38,572 bases of DNA from Synergistaceae bacterium (lineage in GTDB: Bacteria > Synergistota > Synergistia > Synergistales > Aminobacteriaceae): positions 1-38,572 of the forward strand of contig WRKN01000001.1 of the NCBI GenBank assembly GCA_009778055.1. The letters run 5' to 3'. Below, in pieces: positions 1 to 6,432 of the stretch. Position 1 is the stretch's first letter. Every line of letters starts with the position of its first letter. Under the pieces are notes generated by a model. It was given only the letters and a program-made list of their open reading frames with translations, was not told the DNA's origin and did no database searches. The translations under genes and the position numbers were made by a program.

Positions 1-30
1 TGCGTAATCAATCCCCGTGGGGCTATCTGC

Positions 31-3000
31 TCAACGCTTTTTCTGAAAAGCCTTATTAGCTTTATCGCGCCAATAAGCGGCCTTAACAAGGTCTTGATCC
101 ACTCCATCGCCGGTTTCGTACATAACGCTAACATTGTATTGCGCCTCGGCATTTCCCGCCTCGGCGGCCTTAAGGTACCAGGAAAAAGCCTTAGCGTGGT
201 CTTGTTCTACTCCTTCGCCTTTATCGTACATAGAACCGAGGCTGTTTTGTGCCTTGGAATGTCCTGCTTCGGCAGCCTTGCGATACCAGTAAAAAGCCTG
301 AGCGTAGTTATGTTCCACTCCTTCGCCGTCGTACATAGCGCCAAGATTGTATTGCGCCTCGGCGTCCTTCCTAATATCCCGCGGAGGGAAAGTCTTTTTC
401 TCTCGGTTGTTATCGTCCCAATACGGGAAGTCGTAGAATCTCGGCAGGCGGTAGTCCAAAAAACGCTCCAATTCCACGTAATTCGGATATTGGTGTTCCA
501 TCTTCCTGAATGTGGGGTCGTGCCTCCAGTAATTTCGATGAAGCAGCTCGTGGTAAATGACGTACTTGACCACCTCGCGCGGAACTTGGGAGGAATTGAG
601 CAACAGGTTGATCAGTATGTCGCTGGCAGTTTTCCCGTCCTCCAGTGCTACTTGAATATACTGCCCGTAACGGCTTTGATAAGGCCTGTCCGTCCAGCGT
701 ATGGAGCGGATACCGGGGTTGGTTCCGCCAAACTGTTCATCGATGACTTCTTGCATCAACTGTTCGACGTCGTAGGCCCCGTCGATCTCGAACGGAAGCC
801 GCGCCGTTTCCGGGAATGGAACGACAGCGCATCCCGGCCCTCGCCCATCGGGGTAATTCATGTAATGAAAAATACGTTCCCTGTACTTTGGCAAAAAACC
901 GAACAGACTTTCGATTATCGGATATTTAGCGAACAATTCATCCGGGTAAGTCATGATGTTCAAGTTTTCTTTACGTATTTTTTCCGCGACCACCTGTGGA
1001 TCGATCTCGTCCCGGTCGTTGAATTGGAACAACTCGGGCGGTTCTGTTCCCTGGCTCAGATTACTCAGAAAAACCTCCAGGTCTTTTTCGGACGGGCGCA
1101 CGCAGAATCCGCCGAAATATTTGTTCATCACCTCGTTCAAGCCGTTCGGCAAGCCGGAGGTGTTGAAATCCGCAATCAGCTCTTCGTAACCATGCACCTG
1201 ATCTTCAAACACCAACAAAACGTAGTCTTCGTCATCTTTAACCAAGTTATACCAGCCGTAGGGCATGGCAATGGAACTATTCAACTGCCCGGAGCCACTT
1301 TGAGCCTTGTCGTAAGCGGCTCGTATCACGGCCCAAGGGATGAATACAGTATCTCCCGCCACTCCTGCAACGCCCGGCAGCGGTTCCGGTTCGGCCTTGA
1401 CCAGCCACTCCGGGTTGAGCCAGTAGTTGTAGCGATCCCAACTGTCATGGAAGTCGACGATGGTCGCGGTCTCCGTTCCTCCGACGTTGCTGCCGCGCAT
1501 TGCTCGCCCGATCATCTGCATCAGCAGTACGTCGCTGCCCGTCGGGCGAGTGAGCATCACGGTCTGAATACCTGGAACGTCGCTGCCTTCCGTCATTATG
1601 TTGATATTGACCAGGACGTCCAGTTTATCGTTCCTGAATTGTTCGATGATCTTATTATTCTCCATTGGGTTTCCGCTGTAAACGCAGCCGCTCTTTACGC
1701 CTTTTTTTACAAGGTCTTCGTGCAACGTTTGGGCATGTACGGTATTCAGCGCGAAAATCAGCGTCTTTTTGTACCTGTCGCGGTTCTTCATGTAATGATC
1801 GATAATCAGGTTGTTGCGCTTTTTTGAGTCCGCGATTTTTTTAGCCAGCGACTCGGGAATATTATTCAACTGAGCCATCTGCCTGGCTTCGTCTTTGGAG
1901 ATCGACGACTCGAAGTTTTCCCCCGTTTCTATCCGCTCCACTTCCGGGTCTGCCAGAAATTTTCCCGTGATCAATTTACCCATCGAAATGTCGTAAATTG
2001 GAGGCCAGCCGAAAATCTTCTGCAAGTAGGCGGTTTGTCTGTTAGGGACGCTGTCTTCTTTTTTATCGATATATCCTCTGATCGGGGTGGCCGTCAGTCC
2101 AAGAAGTTTCGCGTTTTCATTCCGATCCTGAATGAAACGGATGGTGTCGAGGTAGGTCTTCGCTATAGCATGGTGCGCCTCGTCAACGACAATAATGAGC
2201 TTCTCCCTCAGAACCGACTCCAGAAAGTCCAGCCTGTTATAGACGGACTGAACGGACAGGAAAATCGCGTCATCGTCGCGCTCCACGCTTTTGATGCCCT
2301 CGTGTTCGCCGGATACGCATATCAATTGAAAACGTTCTTTTGTGGAGTTTGGGTGGAGTTTGATCAATGGGCTGTTGTCGTAAAAAGCTCCCGCGGCCTG
2401 ATTCAGCAGCATATGGCGATGGGCCAGCCACACCACCTGATAACCGATGGAGATCATGTAGCGCAGCAAAAAGTACGCGGTCGTCATGGTCTTTCCGCTG
2501 CCGGTAGGCATCACGAGCATTCCGGTTTTTTTGCCTTTTTGCAAAAACGCGTCTTGCAGATTGGCAATTGCGTCCTTTTGAAACGGAAATAGATTGAAGT
2601 CGTTCGCGCTGCTGTCGCGCAGGTTCACGACCGGAGGTCTTTGAGCGAACCGCGACGGGGCTTCTTCCCCTTCGCAGCCGACGCTCAATAGCACGGCGGC
2701 GACCTTTTTCGCCCTGTCCGCGGTCATGGGTTGCCTTTCAAAGTCATCGCGCAGAGAGGCGGCGTACATATTGATATCTATATCCTTCGGAGCGTCCATA
2801 ACCTCGCGGAGCTTATCCGGGTATTTCCCGAAAAAATACCGCCCAATTTCCTTTTGAAACCGCGTCACGAACGCCTCGTCCGGTTTTGGATAGTGCCGGT
2901 TCAATCCGGTCGCCAGAAAGGCGGGGTCGTCAGTGTCAACCGACGGCTTGCAGTCGGGCGGCGCTTTGCCGCTGTCCAGTATATCGAGAAGAAAATCCGA

Positions 3001-3045
3001 GTCAAAGTTCGCCCAGGTAAACGTAGAACCTTTCCCATTTGGCAT
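31..3045 (-). CDS. DEAH-box superfamily 2 helicase with HELLH metallopeptidase-like region and Sel1 repeats
   Basis: Predicted ATP-dependent nucleic acid helicase or translocase of the type III restriction-subunit kind (1004 aa). Seen: Walker A PTGSGKT at residues 180-186, DEAH at 288-291, LTAT at 317-320, and a helicase C lobe with MTEGSDVPG near 484-492 and QMIGRAMRG near 510-518. About 560-770 is unrecognised. Residues 832-842 read HELLH, five residues, then H, with a Glu at 850; this resembles the zinc ligands of YgjP/SprT-type peptidases. Three Sel1-like repeats fill about 893-1000. The ATG follows AAAGGGG nine bases upstream. No nuclease or methyltransferase is fused or adjacent. The combination suggests genome defence or repair of DNA-protein adducts, but that is inference. 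The helicase call is firm; the peptidase call rests on one motif. Confidence 0.9.
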   Translation of the reverse strand: MPNGKGSTFTWANFDSDFLLDILDSGKAPPDCKPSVDTDDPAFLATGLNRHYPKPDEAFVTRFQKEIGRYFFGKYPDKLREVMDAPKDIDINMYAASLRDDFERQPMTADRAKKVAAVLLSVGCEGEEAPSRFAQRPPVVNLRDSSANDFNLFPFQKDAIANLQDAFLQKGKKTGMLVMPTGSGKTMTTAYFLLRYMISIGYQVVWLAHRHMLLNQAAGAFYDNSPLIKLHPNSTKERFQLICVSGEHEGIKSVERDDDAIFLSVQSVYNRLDFLESVLREKLIIVVDEAHHAIAKTYLDTIRFIQDRNENAKLLGLTATPIRGYIDKKEDSVPNRQTAYLQKIFGWPPIYDISMGKLITGKFLADPEVERIETGENFESSISKDEARQMAQLNNIPESLAKKIADSKKRNNLIIDHYMKNRDRYKKTLIFALNTVHAQTLHEDLVKKGVKSGCVYSGNPMENNKIIEQFRNDKLDVLVNINIMTEGSDVPGIQTVMLTRPTGSDVLLMQMIGRAMRGSNVGGTETATIVDFHDSWDRYNYWLNPEWLVKAEPEPLPGVAGVAGDTVFIPWAVIRAAYDKAQSGSGQLNSSIAMPYGWYNLVKDDEDYVLLVFEDQVHGYEELIADFNTSGLPNGLNEVMNKYFGGFCVRPSEKDLEVFLSNLSQGTEPPELFQFNDRDEIDPQVVAEKIRKENLNIMTYPDELFAKYPIIESLFGFLPKYRERIFHYMNYPDGRGPGCAVVPFPETARLPFEIDGAYDVEQLMQEVIDEQFGGTNPGIRSIRWTDRPYQSRYGQYIQVALEDGKTASDILINLLLNSSQVPREVVKYVIYHELLHRNYWRHDPTFRKMEHQYPNYVELERFLDYRLPRFYDFPYWDDNNREKKTFPPRDIRKDAEAQYNLGAMYDGEGVEHNYAQAFYWYRKAAEAGHSKAQNSLGSMYDKGEGVEQDHAKAFSWYLKAAEAGNAEAQYNVSVMYETGDGVDQDLVKAAYWRDKANKAFQKKR

Positions 3046-3100
3046 TTGGGTTTGACCCCTTTCTGTATGATAGGTAAAGTATAATTTCTTTTATAAAGGG

Positions 3101-3125
3101 AAAAAGGGACAATTTGTACCCCAAT
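3101..3125 (+). repeat. Short direct repeat, copy A
   Basis: This 25-bp stretch contains AGGGACA and TTGTACCCCAAT and matches 4491-4515 at 22 of 25 positions in the same orientation. Its core is an imperfect palindrome (GGGACAA facing TTGTACCC). It lies between the helicase start and the neighbouring XRE-like gene. It may be a REP-like element or the edge of a mobile unit; the origin is not established. Confidence 0.6.
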
Positions 3126-3146
3126 TTCGATATGACGCTCCGTCGC

Positions 3147-3629
3147 CTATGCGCGGCGGATTTTTACTGCCGTGTATTTTTCTACCTCTTCCATAAAAAC
3201 CATAATGTTATCTTTGTCCATCAGCGCGTGGATGGTGATGTAGTCGAAATCGTTAGTTTCGTTCAGCTCTCCTCCCTGAAGGCGAAACAATTTATTGGCA
3301 TCGTCCAGCGAAAGGCCGAGTCCAACCGCGAATTTAGCGAGGGCGGCACGTGTAACCCGCCGCTTCAGCCCCATATATGACCTGTAAGTGTTGTACTGTA
3401 TTTCACAGCCTTCGCCCTCCACATCTCCCCATACCGTACGCTCTATGGACTTCGCTTTTCCCGTCTCCTTCTTTTGAGATTGCAGGACGGCCTCCAGCAT
3501 CAGCCGCATGGAATGAACCAACTCGCGCTGATCTTGCTGCTTTTTATAGCCGCCGGCGACCCTGGCTATCGGTTCGATAATTCCCCTGGTTTCAAAATGC
3601 CTGTTCCTAAACTCAGTTTCATCAACCAT
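3147..3629 (-). CDS. XRE-like regulatory protein (hypothetical)
   Basis: Product of 160 aa starting at an ATG preceded by AAAGAGG eight bases upstream. An upstream in-frame ATG at 3686 would add 19 residues but has the poorer context. The C-terminal half (Y-R-S-Y-M-G-L-K-R-R, then A-L-A-K-F-A-V-G-L-G-L, then an acidic helix) follows the pattern of the C-terminal segment of XRE-family regulators. No classical helix-turn-helix is obvious in the N-terminal half, which is rich in Arg, Lys and Gln. It lies just upstream of and co-oriented with the helicase gene, about 100 bases away, so it may regulate it or share its transcript. Function is not known. Confidence 0.6.
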   Translation of the reverse strand: MVDETEFRNRHFETRGIIEPIARVAGGYKKQQDQRELVHSMRLMLEAVLQSQKKETGKAKSIERTVWGDVEGEGCEIQYNTYRSYMGLKRRVTRAALAKFAVGLGLSLDDANKLFRLQGGELNETNDFDYITIHALMDKDNIMVFMEEVEKYTAVKIRRA

Positions 3630-3738
3630 ATTGAAAGCCTCTTTCCGCTTGTGGCCGTTTAGTATAAACATTGTTTCCTTGTACATTCTACAAAATTTTT
3701 CTTACTTTTTCGCTTTCCATTCACATTACGCGGCAAAT

Positions 3739-3921
3739 TTACCGCTTATTAACACTGTGTAATCCAGTATCTTCCTTTTCACATCTCGACGCACAGTTCG
3801 CAGACTTTTTCACAGAGTTCGTGGCTTTGAGAGTATTACACGCAAATTCAAATAAAGTGCCTTGGTTTTCAGGTGACAATAAGTTAAAGGTGTCAATTAT
3901 TGCTTGTACCTTGTCACACAA
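3739..3921 (-). CDS. Small hypothetical protein divergent from the XRE repressor
   Basis: A 60-residue product with a TTG start, preceded by a very strong ribosome binding site (GGAGGGGG, about seven bases upstream). Residues 1-35 look like an amphipathic helical segment (SPENQGTLFEFA); the C-terminal half is polar and Cys/Lys rich. I do not recognise a family. Support for a real gene is the combination of the ribosome binding site, a good sigma70-type promoter immediately upstream, and its divergent position to an XRE regulator across a perfect palindrome, as in two-component repressor switches or toxin-antitoxin loci. It could be an anti-repressor, toxin or antitoxin; nothing in the sequence decides this. 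Confidence 0.6.
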   Translation of the reverse strand: MCDKVQAIIDTFNLLSPENQGTLFEFACNTLKATNSVKKSANCASRCEKEDTGLHSVNKR

Positions 3922-3946
3922 AATACTTCCCCCTCCGTTTAGGTAG

Positions 3947-3970
3947 TTTTAGATATAATTATATCTAAAA
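3947..3970. promoter_or_regulatory. Perfect 24-bp palindrome, probable repressor operator
   Basis: The half-site TTTTAGATATAA is followed by its exact reverse complement with no spacer. It overlaps the predicted -10 box of the small minus-strand gene and sits 26 bases before its start codon. A symmetric site of this size between an XRE repressor gene and a divergent small gene is most simply an operator for that repressor. Confidence 0.65.
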
Positions 3971-3985
3971 CAGTCACATCCGCAA
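3958..3985 (-). promoter_or_regulatory. Predicted sigma70 promoter for the small minus-strand gene
   Basis: On the minus strand the -35 box TTGCGG (3985-3980) and the -10 box TATAAT (3963-3958) are separated by 16 bases. The -10 box lies inside the 24-bp palindrome, so a protein bound there would block RNA polymerase. The expected transcript leader is about 30 bases and contains the strong ribosome binding site. Confidence 0.55.
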
Positions 3986-4015
3986 GATTGCTACTCTACC
4001 ATTACGGCTAATCCA

Positions 4016-4044
4016 TTGCGCCTCAATTTGAAATCGGGTATTCT
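4016..4044 (+). promoter_or_regulatory. Predicted sigma70 promoter for the XRE gene
   Basis: The -35 box TTGCGC (4016-4021) and the -10 box TATTCT (4039-4044) are 17 bases apart, and the -10 box ends 30 bases before the ATG at 4075. The -35 box is almost the same as that of the divergent small-gene promoter. Confidence 0.45.
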
Positions 4045-4074
4045 TTCCTTAAAGTTGGAAGGTGATTTAACGCC

Positions 4075-4440
4075 ATGCACAATAGACTGAGGGCCGTTCG
4101 CAAGGCCCTGCGCTTAAACCAGAAGTGCTTTGCTGAACAAATAGGCTTGAGCCAAAATTCGCTGTCGACAATTGAAAAGAATCGTGCCCCAGTTACAGAA
4201 AAGAATGTAAAGCTGGTGTGCGTGACATTCAATGTCAATGAGCAATGGCTGCGCACAGGTAGCGGTGAGATGTTCTGCGCGTCACCCTACGAGAAAAAAT
4301 TACGAGACATCTGCATGAATCTGACGCTGGAAAATCAGGAATCTCTCTTGCTCGTCGCTCAGGAACTACTGAAGATTCAAAACAGAATCTTCAGCGCGCC
4401 TCATGAAAACCATATAGATGTGATCAAAGAGGACAGCTAG
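4075..4440 (+). CDS. XRE-family transcriptional regulator
   Basis: A 121-residue DNA-binding repressor-like protein. Residues 3-65 form an HTH_3 domain: RLRAVRKALRLNQKCFAEQI followed by GLSQNSLSTIEKNR as turn and recognition helix, then the E-Q-W-L-R-T-G-S-G-E-M-F motif common in phage-type XRE repressors. The last 50 residues are helical and probably mediate dimerisation. GGAAGGTGA precedes the ATG. The gene is divergent from a 60-residue protein with a perfect palindrome between them, so autoregulation and control of that neighbour are likely. A weak hairpin (ACTGT, TTC, ACAGT) followed by a T-run lies about ten bases after the stop and may terminate transcription. Confidence 0.85.
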   Translation: MHNRLRAVRKALRLNQKCFAEQIGLSQNSLSTIEKNRAPVTEKNVKLVCVTFNVNEQWLRTGSGEMFCASPYEKKLRDICMNLTLENQESLLLVAQELLKIQNRIFSAPHENHIDVIKEDS

Positions 4441-4490
4441 AATTCTGTTTACTGTTTCACAGTGACATCATAATTTTTTTCTTATCAAAA

Positions 4491-4515
4491 AATAAGGGAC
4501 AGGTTGTACCCCAAT
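4491..4515 (+). repeat. Short direct repeat, copy B
   Basis: Second copy of the 25-bp element at 3101-3125, with three mismatches. The two copies enclose about 1.37 kb holding the XRE-like gene, the small gene and the XRE regulator. No transposase is present between them. Confidence 0.6.
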
Positions 4516-4619
4516 AATTGCGGCGCTATGATTTTTTCTCCGCTCAAGCGAAAGCTGATAGACTTGGTGCGATTGATATTTTTTGTGGACACTTAGCGGT
4601 TATTGGAGGCTTTAGTATT

Positions 4620-4793
4620 ATGAGTGAATATAAAAACAAAATCAAATTATTTGAAGAAAAGCAGATTCGTGCCATTTGGGATGAAGAAGCTGAAAAATAG
4701 TGGTTCTCCGTTTTGGACATCATTGGTATTTTGACCGATCAACCGGACTACATAAAAGTTAGAAATTATTGGAAATGGCTAAAAAATAAACTG
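4620..4793 (+). pseudogene. BRO-N/antirepressor family remnant with in-frame TAG
   Basis: From the ATG at 4620 (GGAGG ten bases upstream) the reading frame gives SEYKNKIKLFEEKQIRAIWD, a TAG at 4698-4700, then in the same frame WFSVLDIIGILTDQPDYIKV and a short Trp/Lys-rich stretch. This is the start of the BRO-N/phage antirepressor-like family, in which W-x-F-S-V-x-D-x-x-x-x-L-T follows the charged helix. Only about 58 codons remain before the sequence turns into the lspA leader, and the rest of the domain is missing. It is a decayed fragment of a prophage or mobile gene, consistent with an accessory block here. The amber codon could be a base error, but the truncation is real either way. Confidence 0.7.
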
Positions 4794-4838
4794 ATGTCAG
4801 GTTTTGGATATCGGATTTTTACCTGGAGGTACAGCAAG

Positions 4839-5321
4839 GTGAAGTATGTCTATTTTGCCGTAGTTTTGGCGGCCGCCTTATCCATCGACAGATTGACTAA
4901 ATTTTTAGCCCTGGCGTATCTCCCGGGAAAAGTCGATTACGCCGGCGGTTTCCATATATTTGCCGTTTACCGCAACTATGGAATGACGTTCGGTATTTTG
5001 AAAGACAATCCTCAAGCCTGTTTGATTCTGGCGTTGTTGGTGATAGGGCTTCTTGTTCTTGCCCTCGTCAGGTACAAAGAAGCGCTTTTGACTCCTGGAG
5101 TTGCTTTTTTATTGGCCGGAGCTCTGGGAAACCTCTCTGACAGGTTGATATACGGTTACGTAGTCGACTGGATTCACATAGTAGTCTACATAAATTTGGC
5201 GGATATATGGCTTTGTTTAGGCGCGCTCCACTTGTTTTACCGTATAGATTCAGTTCGTCGGAGGGGGAAGGGGGCGCAGGCGCACTTTGAACGATACCGG
5301 CATTTCACCAAGCGTAACTGA
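4839..5321 (+). CDS. lspA: Lipoprotein signal peptidase (signal peptidase II)
   Basis: Inner-membrane aspartic protease that removes signal peptides from diacylglyceryl-modified prolipoproteins. The product is 160 aa with four hydrophobic segments. Family blocks are present in order: SIDRLTK, NYGMTFGI, GNLSDRLIYGYVVDWI and NLADIWLCLG; the Asp residues in VVDWI and NLADI correspond to the catalytic pair. The GTG at 4839 is chosen because GGAGGT lies eight bases upstream and the next residues lead straight into the first membrane segment. The same frame is open back to 4701 through the BRO-N remnant, but that part is not lspA. The C-terminus is basic (RRRGKGAQAHFERYRHFTKR), longer than in many homologues. 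Confidence 0.93.
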   Translation: MKYVYFAVVLAAALSIDRLTKFLALAYLPGKVDYAGGFHIFAVYRNYGMTFGILKDNPQACLILALLVIGLLVLALVRYKEALLTPGVAFLLAGALGNLSDRLIYGYVVDWIHIVVYINLADIWLCLGALHLFYRIDSVRRRGKGAQAHFERYRHFTKRN

Positions 5322-5397
5322 TTTTAGGCTTAAATTTCGATATTGACGATATAATAAACTTACGTTTTGTCGATATGCCAACCTGGAGGCGATAGGC

Positions 5398-6432
5398 TTG
5401 AGCTTAAAAAAATACATAGTGATATTCTTTCTTGTATTCAATGCAGCGGCGTATGCCGCCGCGAACGCGAATTTTTTTGAGCTTTGCGCCGACAAAAGTC
5501 CCGCCGAGGTGGAAGAGGCCATCGCCGGGTGGGCCGACGTCAACGAAGCCGACACAAACGGCATGACTCCTTTGATGCTGGCCGTAAAATTAGACCGCCC
5601 CGAAATAGTGGAAGTCCTGATAAGGGCCTCAGCCGACCTCAACGCCCAGGACGAGGACGGGTGGACCGCGCTCATGTGGGCAACGATAAGGTCGGACATT
5701 TCCATAGCGCGGCAGCTTATAAACGCGTCGGCCGATCTGGACATCCAATCCGCCCACTATGTCACGGCGCTGTTGTCCTCGGTTATGGAGGGGAGAGAGG
5801 ACGTTGCCAAACTTCTGATTGAGTCCGGAGCCTATACCGACGCGCGCAACGAGGACGGCATTACGCCGCTGATGCTGGCCGCCAGCGGCGGGAGAATCGA
5901 CACAATAAACGCGCTCCTCGAGGCCGGAGTTTCGATAAACGCCGAAGACGGCTCCGGCTGGACCGCGCTTATGTGGGCAACTGCGCGGGGCGACGTTCAG
6001 GCTGCCGAAACCCTCATCACGGCGTCGGCCGATGTTGACGCGCCGGATCGAGCCGGGCTGACTCCCGTGATGACCGCCGCGTACACAGGACGCCTCCCCG
6101 TTTTATCCCTCCTGCTGCGTTCCGGCGCCGACGTAAACGCGACCAACGTTGATGGTATCGACGCCCTGATGCTGGCGTGTGAAAACGAGAACGTGGAAGC
6201 CATTAAAATCCTACTCGATGGAGGCGCAAACCTGCAGGCTCAGGACAGGGACGGGCTCACCCCCCTGATGGTTGCGGCGCGGAAAGGCAGCGTCCCGGTA
6301 ATAGACGCCCTGCTCGACGGCGGGGCGGACATAAACGCCACGGATTTTGACGGCTGGACGGCGCTGCGGTACGCCGCGGAATTTGAAAATGAAGACGCGG
6401 CAAACCGCTTGAGCCAGCTTGGGGCGGAATGA
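5398..6432 (+). CDS. Exported ankyrin-repeat protein
   Basis: A 344-residue protein with an N-terminal signal peptide (two Lys, a hydrophobic core, then AAAYA-AANA as probable cleavage region), so it should act in the periplasm or at the cell surface. From about residue 27 to the end it consists of ten ankyrin repeats of about 33 residues, with the motif G-x-T-P/A-L-M-x-A and A-D-V/L-N-A. Repeats 2-3 and 5-6 are particularly alike (GMTPLMLA with GWTALMWAT; GITPLMLAA with GWTALMWAT), suggesting duplication in multi-repeat blocks. The start is TTG with GGAGG upstream and a TATAAT box at 5350-5355. The stop overlaps the msbA ATG by four bases, so it is translationally coupled to lipid A export; its partner is unknown. 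Confidence 0.88.
   Translation: MSLKKYIVIFFLVFNAAAYAAANANFFELCADKSPAEVEEAIAGWADVNEADTNGMTPLMLAVKLDRPEIVEVLIRASADLNAQDEDGWTALMWATIRSDISIARQLINASADLDIQSAHYVTALLSSVMEGREDVAKLLIESGAYTDARNEDGITPLMLAASGGRIDTINALLEAGVSINAEDGSGWTALMWATARGDVQAAETLITASADVDAPDRAGLTPVMTAAYTGRLPVLSLLLRSGADVNATNVDGIDALMLACENENVEAIKILLDGGANLQAQDRDGLTPLMVAARKGSVPVIDALLDGGADINATDFDGWTALRYAAEFENEDAANRLSQLGAE

Noticed and set aside
94..1827. 577-codon open frame antisense to the helicase
   Set aside because: Lies wholly opposite a strongly conserved helicase; sequence is low-information with no family motifs. It is a shadow of GC-rich coding.
31..3045. Type III restriction system
   Set aside because: The helicase lacks a recognisable nuclease domain and no Mod methyltransferase gene lies beside it.
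4698..4700. TAG as a read-through or reassigned codon joining the BRO-N frame to lspA
   Set aside because: lspA has its own ribosome binding site and start, and the BRO-N domain is truncated anyway, so decay explains it better than recoding.
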